Below are positions 8,597 to 18,426 of a stretch of DNA of 64,000 nt, piece after piece. Under the pieces are notes generated by a model. The model ran no database searches. It saw only the letters and a program-made list of their open reading frames with translations, and was not told where the DNA came from. Origin of the DNA: Thermocaproicibacter melissae (lineage in GTDB: Bacteria; Bacillota; Clostridia; Oscillospirales; Acutalibacteraceae). The position numbers and the translations under genes are program-made. Position 1 is the first letter of the stretch; every line of letters starts with the position of its first letter. Location of the stretch: assembly GCF_024498295.1 (NCBI RefSeq), contig NZ_CP101827.1, positions 996,001 to 1,060,000 of the forward strand, given 5' to 3'.

Positions 8597-10639
8597 TCAA
8601 GGATTTGCACCATTCTCTGGATTTGATTGGTTATCATTATTGGGTTTCGGCTGCAGCAAATCATAGTAACCCTGCGTCTGGGTATATTCCCCGGTTGTAA
8701 AATTCACAGAGAATTCTGCATAGAGGTGACTTAACACGTTCTCTTTGTCATCAAGGAAAACCTTTAACGTTTTCGTGCCCGTAAAGCCGCTGCATTTCAA
8801 AGGAGTGGTATCGCTGGCTGCTGCATTCACAATGGACTGATACACAAGTTTTCTGTCAATATACGCATGCACATAAAGCTGTCTTGGGTCGTTTTGCGGC
8901 AATTTCAGCTGAATCGTAACATCTTTAGACGGCGCCTTACCCGAACTCAAAATAAGATCGACTTTTCCGCCCTTTTTCAGCTTCACGCCATTAAGCGGGT
9001 TTGTTGAAATGACGTAATCCTTAGGAAGATTTTCGTCATCCTGGTACGTCTTGTCGCCCACTGTCAGGCCTGCCGCGGCAATGACCGACTCTGCCTGCTG
9101 AAGAGGATAGCGTGCGACATCCGGCACCGCAATTTCTTCCTCAGCCTTACCGGAACTGACGTATACTTTTACTTCGGAGCCTTTCTCCACTTCCTGGCCT
9201 GCTCTGGGATCCGTATTGACAACGTGCCCCTTCTCAACATTGTCGTCGATCACTTTGATGACATTTGCTTTCAGCCCTGCGGCGGAGAGCTCCGCGGTGG
9301 CTTCTTCTTCGGTTTTATCCGTCACATCCGGCATAACCACCGGTTCCACGCCGGTACTGACGACCAGAGTGACCGAAGCGTTCGACTTTACAACGGAACC
9401 CGCCTTTGGAATCTGGTCAATGATTGTCCCAGCCGGATGGGTAGAATCGTTCTTTTTCTCCTCCGTAAACGTAAAGGCGTACTTGGAATCGGACGAAGCA
9501 GCATTCACAACGTCGTTGTACATCTTGCCGACGTAGTTCGGCATGGTTACATCATACGGCTCATTTTGTTTTTGCTTTAGCAACGATGAAATTCCAAGTG
9601 CGACAGCACCGATGATGAACGCTATGGCAATGCCTGCAATTACGTAAATCGCGACCGGCTTTTTCTTCTTTTCCGGAACGCGCTCCAATTCTTCAACGTA
9701 GTCGTAGTTATCGTTATAATTGGACTGTCCCGAACTTTTTACAGATTCGATGGCATCAATATATTTGGTAGGCTTTTCGTCGATAAAATATTTATACTCG
9801 AACCTTGCTGCAGGATTGCGGCGGAACTCCTCGATATCTCGCAGCATTTCTGCGGCAGACTGATAGCGACGCTCCGGGTCTTTCTGCATCGCCCGCAGAG
9901 TGATTTCCTCGAGGCCTTCCGGAATGGAAGGATTGATTTCCCTCGGAGGCTTAGGATCTGTCTGTAACTGCATGATGGCTACGGAAACAGCGTTGTCCGC
10001 TTCAAACGGAAGCTGACCGGTCAGCATCTCATACAGCATGACGCCCACAGAATAAATATCCGTTTTTTCATCGGTGTAGCCGCCGCGCGCCTGTTCCGGC
10101 GCGATGTAATGAACGGAGCCGATGGCTCTGTCCGTCATGGTGCGAGTCTCGCTGTGTGCAAAACGCGCGATGCCGAAATCCGTCACCTTAATGGTCCCAT
10201 CCTGCAGAAGCATGATGTTCTGCGGTTTGATGTCACGGTGGACAATTCCCTTGCCATGCGCATGCTCGAGCGCACGCAGAATCTGAATGGCAAAATGAAT
10301 GGCTTCTTTCCATTTAATCTGCTTCTGCTGATCGAGGTATTCTTTCAGCGTAATTCCGTCGATATATTCCTCTACGATATATTGAATGCGATCGCCGATG
10401 CTGACGTCGTAGACCTTCACAATATTCGGGTGCGACAAAACCGCAATCGCCTTGGATTCATTGCGGAAACGGCGGAGAAACTCAGCATTCTGCGAATATT
10501 CATCCTTCAGAATTTTCACGGCGACCGTACGGTCTTCAATCGTATCATACGCGCGGTAGACAACAGCCATTCCGCCCACGCCGATAACCTCGTGAATCTC
10601 ATAGCGACCGTCAAGACGCTTGCCCGTGTATTGTTCCAT
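8597..10639 (-). CDS. prkC: PASTA-domain Ser/Thr protein kinase
   Basis: A membrane eukaryotic-type kinase that senses muropeptides and cell-wall state. From ATG 10639 it has 680 residues. The kinase domain covers about residues 1-270, with VAVKILK, the catalytic HRDIKPQN and DFGIA. A charged juxtamembrane part leads to one transmembrane helix near 330-356. Three extracellular PASTA repeats follow (starting near MPNYVGK, MPDVTDK and VPDVARY), and a further C-terminal domain. ATG 10639 is chosen because GAGGAG lies nine bases upstream; upstream ATGs overlap that site or the prpC gene. PrkC and its phosphatase PrpC are encoded together, as in most Firmicutes. Confidence 0.96.
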   Translation of the reverse strand: MEQYTGKRLDGRYEIHEVIGVGGMAVVYRAYDTIEDRTVAVKILKDEYSQNAEFLRRFRNESKAIAVLSHPNIVKVYDVSIGDRIQYIVEEYIDGITLKEYLDQQKQIKWKEAIHFAIQILRALEHAHGKGIVHRDIKPQNIMLLQDGTIKVTDFGIARFAHSETRTMTDRAIGSVHYIAPEQARGGYTDEKTDIYSVGVMLYEMLTGQLPFEADNAVSVAIMQLQTDPKPPREINPSIPEGLEEITLRAMQKDPERRYQSAAEMLRDIEEFRRNPAARFEYKYFIDEKPTKYIDAIESVKSSGQSNYNDNYDYVEELERVPEKKKKPVAIYVIAGIAIAFIIGAVALGISSLLKQKQNEPYDVTMPNYVGKMYNDVVNAASSDSKYAFTFTEEKKNDSTHPAGTIIDQIPKAGSVVKSNASVTLVVSTGVEPVVMPDVTDKTEEEATAELSAAGLKANVIKVIDDNVEKGHVVNTDPRAGQEVEKGSEVKVYVSSGKAEEEIAVPDVARYPLQQAESVIAAAGLTVGDKTYQDDENLPKDYVISTNPLNGVKLKKGGKVDLILSSGKAPSKDVTIQLKLPQNDPRQLYVHAYIDRKLVYQSIVNAAASDTTPLKCSGFTGTKTLKVFLDDKENVLSHLYAEFSVNFTTGEYTQTQGYYDLLQPKPNNDNQSNPENGANP

Positions 10640-10652
10640 TTCATTCATCTCC

Positions 10653-11396
10653 TCATTCGGGCTTATCTTCCAGAAGGACAACCGTGATGTTATCGCCCCC
10701 GCCGGCTTTTTTTGCCAGCCCGATCAGATTTTCCGTCAATTCTTTTCCGCTGTACTCTTTGGAAAGAGCAGACAGGCTTTCTTCCTCCACATAATTTGTC
10801 AGCCCGTCGGTGCAGATAAGAACCCGGCTTCCCGGCAAGATGGAAGTTTCGCTGTAATCAATTTGGAGGGAGGACTCCACACCAAGCGCCCGCGTGATGA
10901 TATTTTTTTGTGGATGAACCCGGGCCTGCTGTTCCGTCAGGTCTCCTTTATCCACCATTTCCTGCACAACGGAGTGATCCGTTGTCAGGCGATGAAGCTC
11001 GCCATCTGGTGAAATGAGGTAGGCGCGGCTGTCGCCGGCATGCGCAACATGCACGATGGAATCAGATATGACAACCGCAACCACAGTCGTGCCCATTCCG
11101 GTGAGCATCGCGTCAGTGCCCGCCATTTCATGCACTGCTTTATTGGCACCTGCAATGGACGAAACAATCAATTCGCGCACAGCATCGCTGCTCATGCCTT
11201 CTCGGTAACCTGCAAGAATGGTTTCCGAAATTTTCTGAACCGCAATACTGCTTGCAATATTGCCGCCGTTCACGCCTCCCATTCCATCGCAGACGACAGC
11301 CCATGCCGCGTTTTCGGAAAAAACGCCGCACCGGCAATCATCTTCATTCGATTTTCTGACCAAACCCACATCGCTTTGGCTGAAAACCTTAAACAT
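10653..11396 (-). CDS. prpC: PP2C-family protein phosphatase
   Basis: Reverses PrkC phosphorylation. From ATG 11396 (GAGGAGG just upstream) it has 247 residues. Metal-binding PP2C motifs are present: RKSNEDD near residue 15, CDGMGGVNGG near residue 38, THVAHAGDSR-type HAGDSRAYL, and GGGDNITVVLL near the end. The start overlaps the rlmN stop by eight bases (ATGTTTAA), a sign of coupled translation. A longer frame from 11435 has no ribosome site. Confidence 0.96.
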   Translation of the reverse strand: MFKVFSQSDVGLVRKSNEDDCRCGVFSENAAWAVVCDGMGGVNGGNIASSIAVQKISETILAGYREGMSSDAVRELIVSSIAGANKAVHEMAGTDAMLTGMGTTVVAVVISDSIVHVAHAGDSRAYLISPDGELHRLTTDHSVVQEMVDKGDLTEQQARVHPQKNIITRALGVESSLQIDYSETSILPGSRVLICTDGLTNYVEEESLSALSKEYSGKELTENLIGLAKKAGGGDNITVVLLEDKPE

Positions 11397-12432
11397 GAGC
11401 CGCCTCCTCTTCATACCTGCGCCGAAGCTGGCCACAGGAAGCGTCGATATCTGCGCCGAGAGTTCTACGAACGGTTGCGTTTATGCCCGCCTTGCCTAGG
11501 ATGCGAAGGAATTGCTGTTCCCTCTCCGGCGTGCTTGGACGGAAGGGAGAACCCTTCACGTTATTCACCGGAATCAGGTTTACATGGCAAAGCATTCCCT
11601 CCAGCTTGGCGGCTAACTCCTCAGCGCACTCGCTGCTGTCGTTGACGCCGCCGATGAGCGCATACTCAAAGGAAATGCGCCGGCCAGTACAGTTCAAATA
11701 ATAACGGCAGGCTTTTAAAAACTCTTCCACATTCCACCGGCTGTTCACCGGCATCAGACGCGAACGGATGTTATCGTTCGGCGCGTGAAGCGAAACGGAA
11801 AGAGTCAACTGCAGTCTTTTTTCGGCTAAATCATATATCTTATCCACGATACCGCAGGTTGAAAGCGATATGTGGCGCATCCCGATGTTCATGCCCTCAT
11901 CGGAAGAAACGAGGGTCAAAAAGCGAAGGACATTTTCGTAGTTGTCAAGAGGCTCGCCCATGCCCATGAGCACGATGTTGGAAATGCGTATGCCGGCATC
12001 AGCCTGCGCTGACTGCACCTGTGCAAGCATTTCCGAAGGAAGCAGATTCCTCGCGTAGCCGCTTTTGCCCGTTGCGCAAAAGGCACAATTCATCTTGCAG
12101 CCGACCTGCGAGGAAATGCAGATGGTCCATCCATGGTGGTAATGCATGAGAACGCTTTCCACAAACTGCCCATCATGCATGCGAAAGAGGTATTTTACGG
12201 TATCATCGAGTTTGGAGCAGTATTTTCTTTCAATGTCGGCGCGGGGTATGTAGTATTCACCCGCTAATTTTTCACGAAGCTGCTTTGACAAGTCTGTCAT
12301 TTCGTCGAAGCTCACAACGCCCCGGGCCAGCCAATGATACACCTGAAGAGCATGAAACGACTTCAAGCCGCACTGCGTGAAACGTTCCTTCAGTTCTTCC
12401 AGTGTCATTGATTTGATATCTGTCAAGCTCAA
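11389..12432 (-). CDS. rlmN: 23S rRNA A2503 / tRNA A37 methyltransferase, radical SAM
   Basis: A radical-SAM enzyme that adds a C2 methyl group to A2503 of 23S rRNA. The 347-residue length is typical. The CX3CX2C cluster motif is seen in GCKMNCAFCATG, GMGEPLDNYENV follows, and the conserved STCG cysteine needed for the methylated-Cys mechanism is present. It starts at ATG 12432, 12 bases after the rsmB stop, within the continuous minus-strand housekeeping run. Confidence 0.97.
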   Translation of the reverse strand: MSLTDIKSMTLEELKERFTQCGLKSFHALQVYHWLARGVVSFDEMTDLSKQLREKLAGEYYIPRADIERKYCSKLDDTVKYLFRMHDGQFVESVLMHYHHGWTICISSQVGCKMNCAFCATGKSGYARNLLPSEMLAQVQSAQADAGIRISNIVLMGMGEPLDNYENVLRFLTLVSSDEGMNIGMRHISLSTCGIVDKIYDLAEKRLQLTLSVSLHAPNDNIRSRLMPVNSRWNVEEFLKACRYYLNCTGRRISFEYALIGGVNDSSECAEELAAKLEGMLCHVNLIPVNNVKGSPFRPSTPEREQQFLRILGKAGINATVRRTLGADIDASCGQLRRRYEEEAAHV

Positions 12433-12443
12433 ATCTACTCTTC

Positions 12444-13781
12444 CTACCTTTTTTGAAACGCAGCGATGAAAAAGCCGTCCGGCCCATGAAGTTCCGGAAT
12501 CAGCGTAAGCTGGTACTCTGGTTCATCCACTACATGAACGATGTTGTCCGGCAGCCGCAGCGCCAGTGGCTCAAAGCCTTCCTGTTCCCGAAGGAAGCGT
12601 TCTGCTACCGCAGAGTTTTCCGCTGGGTTCAAGGTGCAGGTGGAATAGACCAAAACCCCTCCATCTGCTACAAGGGCGGCTGATTTACACAGAATACGGT
12701 ACTGCAAATCGGGCAAGCTGTCAATAGTCAATGGAAATTTATAGCGAATTTCCGGCTTCCGGCGTATGACGCCGAGGCCCGAACAGGGCACATCGCACAA
12801 AACACGGTTCACTGCCGGAAGATTGCCCTGCGGATTCGCCGCATCGCGCGTCTGTGTATGCACAGCAGTTAGGCCGAGGCGCTGTGCCCCGCTTGCAATT
12901 AATTGGGTACGCTGCGGATAAACATCGCAGGAAATGACTTCTCCGCGGTTCTCCATGCGTTCGGCGATGGTGAACGTCTTCCCTCCGGGTGCGGCGCAGA
13001 CATCGGCGATGCGCTCCCCCGGCTGCGGGTCGAGTACGTGGCAGCAAATCTGGGAAGCAAGGTCCTGAACATGAAACAGCCCCTCACGGTAACCGGAAAA
13101 CTGTTTCAGCCCTGCGGCGTTTTTCACGACCCGCAAAGCTCCTTCAAGCCAAGGAACCGGCTCCGCCTCGATGCCCTCCGCCTGAAGTCTTTCCAATAAT
13201 TCTTGCTCCGAAATGCGGATGTTATTCACACGGATGAAAAAGTCGGGTTTTGCGGAACTGCCCTCAAGAATTTTATCCGCAATCTCGGTTCCGTATTGCT
13301 TTTGCCAAAATTCCACAAGCGCTTCGGGGCAGGAATAAAGAACACTCCGGTAGCGAAGCGGTTCGCGGTTTTTATCCGGAAGACGGGCTTTCTCCGGATT
13401 CCGCAGGAAACTGCGAAGGACGGCATTCACAAAGCCGGCCGCGCGGAATTCCCCGTTTTTCTTCGCCAGCGCCACACATTCATTCACGGCGGCTGACGGC
13501 GGAATTTTTTCAAGGTACTTCAATTGATAAAGTCCGATGCGGAGAATCTCGAGAACCACAGGGGAAAGTTTTTTCACCGGTGTTCGTGAATACGCACCGA
13601 GAATATAATCCAGCGTGATTTGATGTTCCAAGACTCCGTAAAAAATCGTGGTTGCAAGCGCTTGGTCTCTGCTGTCAAGTCCGGAAGATTCCAAAACGGA
13701 ATCCAGCACCAAGTTGGAATAAGCGTCCTCCTTCTCTACCCGAAGGAGCGCTTTCAGCGCTGCTGACCTTGCTCCCGCCAT
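12444..13781 (-). CDS. rsmB: 16S rRNA C967 5-methyltransferase
   Basis: A SAM-dependent m5C methyltransferase of 16S rRNA. In 445 residues it has an N-terminal NusB-like RNA-binding domain, then the Rossmann core with DVCAAPGGKT. Two catalytic cysteines are visible, in DVPCSGLGVIRRKPEI and in YSTCTL. The start ATG overlaps the stop of the preceding metallopeptidase gene (TGATGG), so the two are translationally coupled. Confidence 0.96.
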   Translation of the reverse strand: MAGARSAALKALLRVEKEDAYSNLVLDSVLESSGLDSRDQALATTIFYGVLEHQITLDYILGAYSRTPVKKLSPVVLEILRIGLYQLKYLEKIPPSAAVNECVALAKKNGEFRAAGFVNAVLRSFLRNPEKARLPDKNREPLRYRSVLYSCPEALVEFWQKQYGTEIADKILEGSSAKPDFFIRVNNIRISEQELLERLQAEGIEAEPVPWLEGALRVVKNAAGLKQFSGYREGLFHVQDLASQICCHVLDPQPGERIADVCAAPGGKTFTIAERMENRGEVISCDVYPQRTQLIASGAQRLGLTAVHTQTRDAANPQGNLPAVNRVLCDVPCSGLGVIRRKPEIRYKFPLTIDSLPDLQYRILCKSAALVADGGVLVYSTCTLNPAENSAVAERFLREQEGFEPLALRLPDNIVHVVDEPEYQLTLIPELHGPDGFFIAAFQKR

Positions 13782-14491
13782 CAGTCGCTCCTCCCGCGGC
13801 TTCCGGCGATGAAAAGCAGACGCAGCAGCGAAACCAGCGCCGTAAAGCTCGCAGCAAGGTAGGTCATGGCGGCGGCGGTGAGAACCTTTCTCGCGCCGAC
13901 AAGCTCTTCCTGGGTGAGAATTCCCGTTTCACCCAGGGCACGAATGGCGCGACGGCTCGCATTGAATTCCACCGGCAGGGTTGCAAGCTGGAACAGTACC
14001 ACCAGCGCATAAAGCGCGATGCCTGTGTAGACAACGTAATCGTACTGCACCGGCAGGAGAAGGCCAATCAAAATCAGCGGCATGGAAAGGCGCGAGCCGA
14101 TGTTGGTAATCGGAACAAGCGCCGTGCGTATCTTGTTGGGAAAATACCCCTGTGCATCCTGCACGGAATGACCGGCCTCATGCGCCGCGACACCGATTGC
14201 CGCAATGGATGTGGAACCGTAAACATTCTGCGAAAGGTTGATGGTATGGTTCCGCGGGTCGAAAAAATCCGTCAGATTTCCGGCAACCGGGCGAATCGTG
14301 ACCCAAGCCCCTCCCAAACGCGCTACCGCCTCAGCGGCTTGCGCACCCGTCATTCCGCGCACTGTGCGGACGCGGGAATATTTTGTAAAAGCAGATTGCA
14401 CCCCAATCTGTGCCGCCATGGTGATAATGAGGGCGGGCACCATGAAGAGAAAATAGGTGTAATCAAAATAATAAAGTCCGAAAGCGTCCAT
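13781..14491 (-). CDS. Membrane zinc metallopeptidase, YugP-like
   Basis: A 236-residue protein with an N-terminal membrane segment (about residues 8-25), then the metal site AAHEAGHSVQD near residue 110 (HEXXH), and two further hydrophobic segments. This matches the YugP/Zmp neutral zinc metallopeptidase family, whose substrates are unknown. It lies between fmt and rsmB, a place where B. subtilis has no gene. That link is seen in some Clostridia but the reason is not known. The start ATG 14491 lies 20 bases after fmt. Confidence 0.9.
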   Translation of the reverse strand: MDAFGLYYFDYTYFLFMVPALIITMAAQIGVQSAFTKYSRVRTVRGMTGAQAAEAVARLGGAWVTIRPVAGNLTDFFDPRNHTINLSQNVYGSTSIAAIGVAAHEAGHSVQDAQGYFPNKIRTALVPITNIGSRLSMPLILIGLLLPVQYDYVVYTGIALYALVVLFQLATLPVEFNASRRAIRALGETGILTQEELVGARKVLTAAAMTYLAASFTALVSLLRLLFIAGSRGRSD

Positions 14492-14510
14492 GGAATCCTC
14501 CGATTTTCCG

Positions 14511-15434
14511 TTAACTCAGTTTCAATCCCTGCGCCTTGTGGCCACGCAGGAAATCGCTTCCGCTCATTCTCTTTCCGCCTTCTGTTTGGACCTCCAGAAG
14601 CTCAATTGCCGTGCCGTCGCCACAGCAAACAAGAAAGTTTTCCGTGCCGGGAACAATCAGTCCCGGCTCGCCGTATTCTTTTTCCCTCACGCGGGAACGG
14701 TAAATCTTCAAACGGTGGCCGTTCAGGCTCGCACTTGCGGCAGGCCACGGGTAAAGCGCGCGGATTTGATTGTGAATCTCCTGCGCCGTTCGATTCCAGT
14801 CAATCGGCGACATGCTTTTGGTAATCAAAGAAACATGGGTAGCCTTTGTGTCATCCTGTTTCTGCGGCTTGACAGTGCCTTCTTCCACCGCCTTGAGCGT
14901 TGTAATGAGAAGCTCCGCGCCGAGCTTTGCCAAACGAGCCATCAGCTCCGGAGTGTTCTCATCCGGAAGGATGGGCGTTGCCTTTTGAAAAAGGATATCG
15001 CCCGCATCGCAGGCTTCCGCCATCAGCATGGTGGTTACGCCCGTCTCCGCGTCTCCGTTCAGAATCGCCGCCTGAACCGGTGACGCGCCGCGGTACTTCG
15101 GCAGAAGGGAAGCATGTACATTGATGCAGCCGAATTTCGGGATATCCAGAACCGCTTTCGGGAGAATCTTTCCGTAAGCGGCCACAACAATGGCATCCGG
15201 CTTGAGAGACGTAAGACGAGCGACTTCTTCCGGCGCTTTCAGCGTCTTCGGCTGATAAACGGGAATCAACTGTTTTTCTGCTTCCACTTTAACCGGCGGC
15301 GGAGTCAGTATCATCTTGCGGCCCTGAGGCTTATCCGGCTGCGTGTAGACAGCTACGACTTCATGCTCTGCTTTTATTAAAGCCAAAAGAGACGGCACTG
15401 CAAACTCCGGTGTTCCCATGAAAACTATGCGCAT
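14511..15434 (-). CDS. fmt: Methionyl-tRNA formyltransferase
   Basis: Formylates initiator Met-tRNA. The 307-residue protein starts MRIVFMGTPEFAVPS and carries the catalytic region NVHASLLPKYRGASPVQ (about residues 108-125), where Asn, His and the later Asp of the family act, and then the C-terminal tRNA-binding domain. ATG 15434 follows GGAGGATC. It is four bases after def, so the formylation and deformylation enzymes are made together. Confidence 0.98.
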   Translation of the reverse strand: MRIVFMGTPEFAVPSLLALIKAEHEVVAVYTQPDKPQGRKMILTPPPVKVEAEKQLIPVYQPKTLKAPEEVARLTSLKPDAIVVAAYGKILPKAVLDIPKFGCINVHASLLPKYRGASPVQAAILNGDAETGVTTMLMAEACDAGDILFQKATPILPDENTPELMARLAKLGAELLITTLKAVEEGTVKPQKQDDTKATHVSLITKSMSPIDWNRTAQEIHNQIRALYPWPAASASLNGHRLKIYRSRVREKEYGEPGLIVPGTENFLVCCGDGTAIELLEVQTEGGKRMSGSDFLRGHKAQGLKLS

Positions 15435-15438
15435 ACGA

Positions 15439-15936
15439 TTATTGATCCTCCGACTTAGATGACATTTTTTCCAATTCTTCCTCCGTCAGCATGCGGACAA
15501 CATGCTTCAGGAAAAGGACACCGTCAAGGTGGTCGATTTCGTGGCACGAAACGGTGGCAAGAAGATCATCGCCCTCATATTCAAACCAATTGCCGTGCCT
15601 GTCCTGTGCACGCACTTTGACATGCTTCGGGCGCTTTGTGATGCCCCATTTCCCTGGAATGGAAAGGCAGCCCTCCAGACTTTCCTGTTCACCGCTCTGT
15701 TCCACAATGACCGGATTCACGAGTTCCTTGACGCCGTCGCCGATGTCAATGACGACGACACGACGCAGAACGCCGACCTGAATTGCGGCAAGGCCGACGC
15801 CGTTTGCCTGGTGAAGTGTTTCCGCCATATCGTCAAGCAACGACGCAAGACGTTCGTCGAATTTTTCCACGGGGCGGCATTTTTTCGAGAGAAATTCGCT
15901 GTCGTTGCTCTCCGTTAGTATATTACGTATTGCCAA
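15439..15936 (-). CDS. def: Peptide deformylase
   Basis: Removes the N-formyl group from new proteins using Fe2+ or Zn2+. All three family motifs are present in 165 residues: GVGLAAIQVG, EGCLSIPG (metal Cys), and CHEIDHLDG (HEXXH). The start is a TTG at 15936 with AGGAGG seven bases upstream; no ATG would give a full N terminus. It sits in the priA-def-fmt order shared with B. subtilis. Confidence 0.98.
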   Translation of the reverse strand: MAIRNILTESNDSEFLSKKCRPVEKFDERLASLLDDMAETLHQANGVGLAAIQVGVLRRVVVIDIGDGVKELVNPVIVEQSGEQESLEGCLSIPGKWGITKRPKHVKVRAQDRHGNWFEYEGDDLLATVSCHEIDHLDGVLFLKHVVRMLTEEELEKMSSKSEDQ

Positions 15937-15951
15937 GTTGATTCCTCCTGC

Positions 15952-18402
15952 TTATAATATCGAATCCGGATTTAAATCCGCATAAGCGGTGACGCCGTTA
16001 TTTGCCCGATCGGTCGGAAACCACGTCAAAAGTGCGGCCATCATTTCCCGGAATCGTTTGCTGTTTCTGCACTTAATCAGTAATTTATACCTATATTTAT
16101 TATTTACTTTGCCAATTAATGCCGGAGAGGGGTTCAGAACGCGCAGCGGCTGTTCCGGATAGTCCCTCTGCGCCGTCTGCCGCAGTTTTTGCATGAACGC
16201 GACGCTCGATGCGCGGACTCGCGCTTCCTCGCTGCCGACGAATCCTACAACGCACAAATCGGCAAACGGCGGATAAAGCATTGCTCGGCGCAGTGCGATT
16301 TCTTCCCTGTAAAACTCCGGATAATTCTGTTCCGCGGCTAAGCGGATTACCTTGTTCTCCGGCGTGAAGGTTTGAATAATCGCCTTGCCTCGGAAACGCC
16401 CGCGCCCGGAACGGCCCACGACCTGCGTCAGCAAATCGAAAGCGCGTTCATAACTGCGGAAGTCGTCCCCATAAAGCGCTTGGTCTGCGGAAAGCACGCC
16501 CACAAGCGTTACGTTCTCGAAATCAAGTCCTTTGGCGACCATCTGCGTCCCAACGAGCATGTCGTATTCGCCCTCGGCAAACCGCTTGAGCTTTTTGTCA
16601 TAGGCAAAGCGCGTCATGGTGGAATCGGCGTCAAGCCGCAGAATCCGCGCCTGCGGGAAAAGCTCGGCAAGCTGCTGCTGGGCGCGCTGGGTTCCGAATC
16701 CGGTGTAATGCACCTGGTCTTCATGGCAGGTGGGACATTCCTTCGTAAACGGAATCGAAAAACCGCAGTAATGGCACATGAGGCGGTTGTTTGCCGCATG
16801 GTAGGTCAGCGTGATGCTGCAATTCGGGCATGTCAAAACATGTCCACAAGCGCGGCAGGAAACGAACGTATTGAACCCCCTGCGGTTCAGGAGAAGAATG
16901 GACTGCTTGCCTTCGTCCAGATTCTTCTGCAGCGCCTCTTGGAGTTTGGAGCTGAAAATACTTCTGTTTCCGCGCTCCAGTTCCTCGTTCATGTCGACGA
17001 TTTCCACTTGGGGCAGCTCCGCTTGCCCGTAGCGGGACGGAAGCGTATTGAGTGTGTAACGCCCTTTCTGCGCGTAATAATAGCTCTCGATTGACGGCGT
17101 AGCGGAAGACAGGACCAGAAGTGCCTTGTGGTACGCACAACGGTATTTTGCCACATCACGGGCATGATAGCGCGGAGAGGATTCGGATTTGTAGGTGCTT
17201 TCCTGCTCCTCATCCATAATAATCAACCCGATGTTGTCAAGCGGCGCGAAAACCGCCGAACGTGTCCCGACGGCGATGGAGGCTTCTCCCCTGCGGACAC
17301 GTTTCCACTCATCGAGACGTTCGGCAAGCGTCAGGCCGCTGTGGAAAACCGCAACATCGGAGCCGTAGCGCGCGCGGAAAATGGAGATGGTCTGCGGAGT
17401 GAGTGAAATCTCCGGCACCATGACAATGACGCCGCGGCCGTCTTCTCTCACGCGGTCAATCAAGCGGAGGAAAACGGAGGTTTTTCCGCTTCCGGTTACG
17501 CCGAACAGGAGCGAAACGCCGCCAACGCCCGCACGGTACTGGGCATACATTTGCTGAAAGGCTTTTTTCTGTTCCGGCGAAAGTTCAAAATCCTTCGGCG
17601 GTTCTGTCGGAACACCGGCATACGGATTGCGGTAAACTTCCATGTCATAATACTGAACAAGGCCCTTCTTTTGAAGCGCATTGACCACCGCGGGCGTTAC
17701 GCCGGAAAAATAGCACAGTTCTTTCAACGATGCGCAGCCCGCTGCGCGGAGTGTATCCAGCACGCTGGCTTGTTTCGGCGTCAGCTTCCGCGGTTCGGCA
17801 TTTTCGACCAAACGCACCATTTTTTGCGTTGCGTCCGTGATTTGCCGCACGACGCCGCTGTTTTGCAGCACGATTCCGGCCTTCAGCAGTTCTGTCAACG
17901 CACTGCAATCCTCCGAAAGGCCGAGGTCTTTGAGGAGTTTATTCCAAGGAACAAAATCTTTCGAATGGGAAAGGTACTCCACAATCTGGCGTTCTTCTGG
18001 CTCGAGCCTGTCGGTATCGATTTCCGAAATCGGCGACGCAAGCGCATACTCGGGGCGCAGGCGAACCTGGATTCCGGCCGGAAAGAAAAGCTTTGCAGCC
18101 TCAAACAGGGTACAGAATGTATGCTCTTTCAGCCAGAAAACAAGGCCCACGGCTTCTTCGGAAAGAAGCGGGGCCCGGTCAGTGACAGATAATATGGATT
18201 TCAACGATTTTTCTGCCGGGTCGCTACTCTCGCTGAGCCCCAGAATAATTCCCTGACGCCTTGCATTTGCTTGCCCGAACGGAACAACGACACGGCACCC
18301 TATTTGGGCATTTTCGATTAAATCCTCCGGAATCCGGTAATCAAACATCTTATCAAAGTGGTAGACGGAATTTTCAACAGCAATTTTTGCAACAGCCGCC
18401 AT
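15952..18402 (-). CDS. priA: Primosomal protein N', replication restart helicase
   Basis: PriA recognises stalled forks and reloads the replisome. The 816-residue protein has an N-terminal DNA-binding domain, then the helicase core with GVTGSGKTSVF (Walker A, near residue 300) and MDEEQEST (Walker B; DEEQ instead of the common DEEH). Paired zinc knuckles follow (CRACGHVLTCPNC and CHYCGF...CPTC), and motif VVGRSGRGRFRG. ATG 18402 follows AAAGGAGTG. B. subtilis has coaBC between rpoZ and priA; it is absent here. Confidence 0.97.
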   Translation of the reverse strand: MAAVAKIAVENSVYHFDKMFDYRIPEDLIENAQIGCRVVVPFGQANARRQGIILGLSESSDPAEKSLKSILSVTDRAPLLSEEAVGLVFWLKEHTFCTLFEAAKLFFPAGIQVRLRPEYALASPISEIDTDRLEPEERQIVEYLSHSKDFVPWNKLLKDLGLSEDCSALTELLKAGIVLQNSGVVRQITDATQKMVRLVENAEPRKLTPKQASVLDTLRAAGCASLKELCYFSGVTPAVVNALQKKGLVQYYDMEVYRNPYAGVPTEPPKDFELSPEQKKAFQQMYAQYRAGVGGVSLLFGVTGSGKTSVFLRLIDRVREDGRGVIVMVPEISLTPQTISIFRARYGSDVAVFHSGLTLAERLDEWKRVRRGEASIAVGTRSAVFAPLDNIGLIIMDEEQESTYKSESSPRYHARDVAKYRCAYHKALLVLSSATPSIESYYYAQKGRYTLNTLPSRYGQAELPQVEIVDMNEELERGNRSIFSSKLQEALQKNLDEGKQSILLLNRRGFNTFVSCRACGHVLTCPNCSITLTYHAANNRLMCHYCGFSIPFTKECPTCHEDQVHYTGFGTQRAQQQLAELFPQARILRLDADSTMTRFAYDKKLKRFAEGEYDMLVGTQMVAKGLDFENVTLVGVLSADQALYGDDFRSYERAFDLLTQVVGRSGRGRFRGKAIIQTFTPENKVIRLAAEQNYPEFYREEIALRRAMLYPPFADLCVVGFVGSEEARVRASSVAFMQKLRQTAQRDYPEQPLRVLNPSPALIGKVNNKYRYKLLIKCRNSKRFREMMAALLTWFPTDRANNGVTAYADLNPDSIL

Positions 18403-18426
18403 CTTCCGTCACTCCTTTATGTTTGA

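Noticed and set aside
13226-13618. Plus-strand frames opposite rsmB
   Set aside because: Shadow frames of a well-supported methyltransferase gene.
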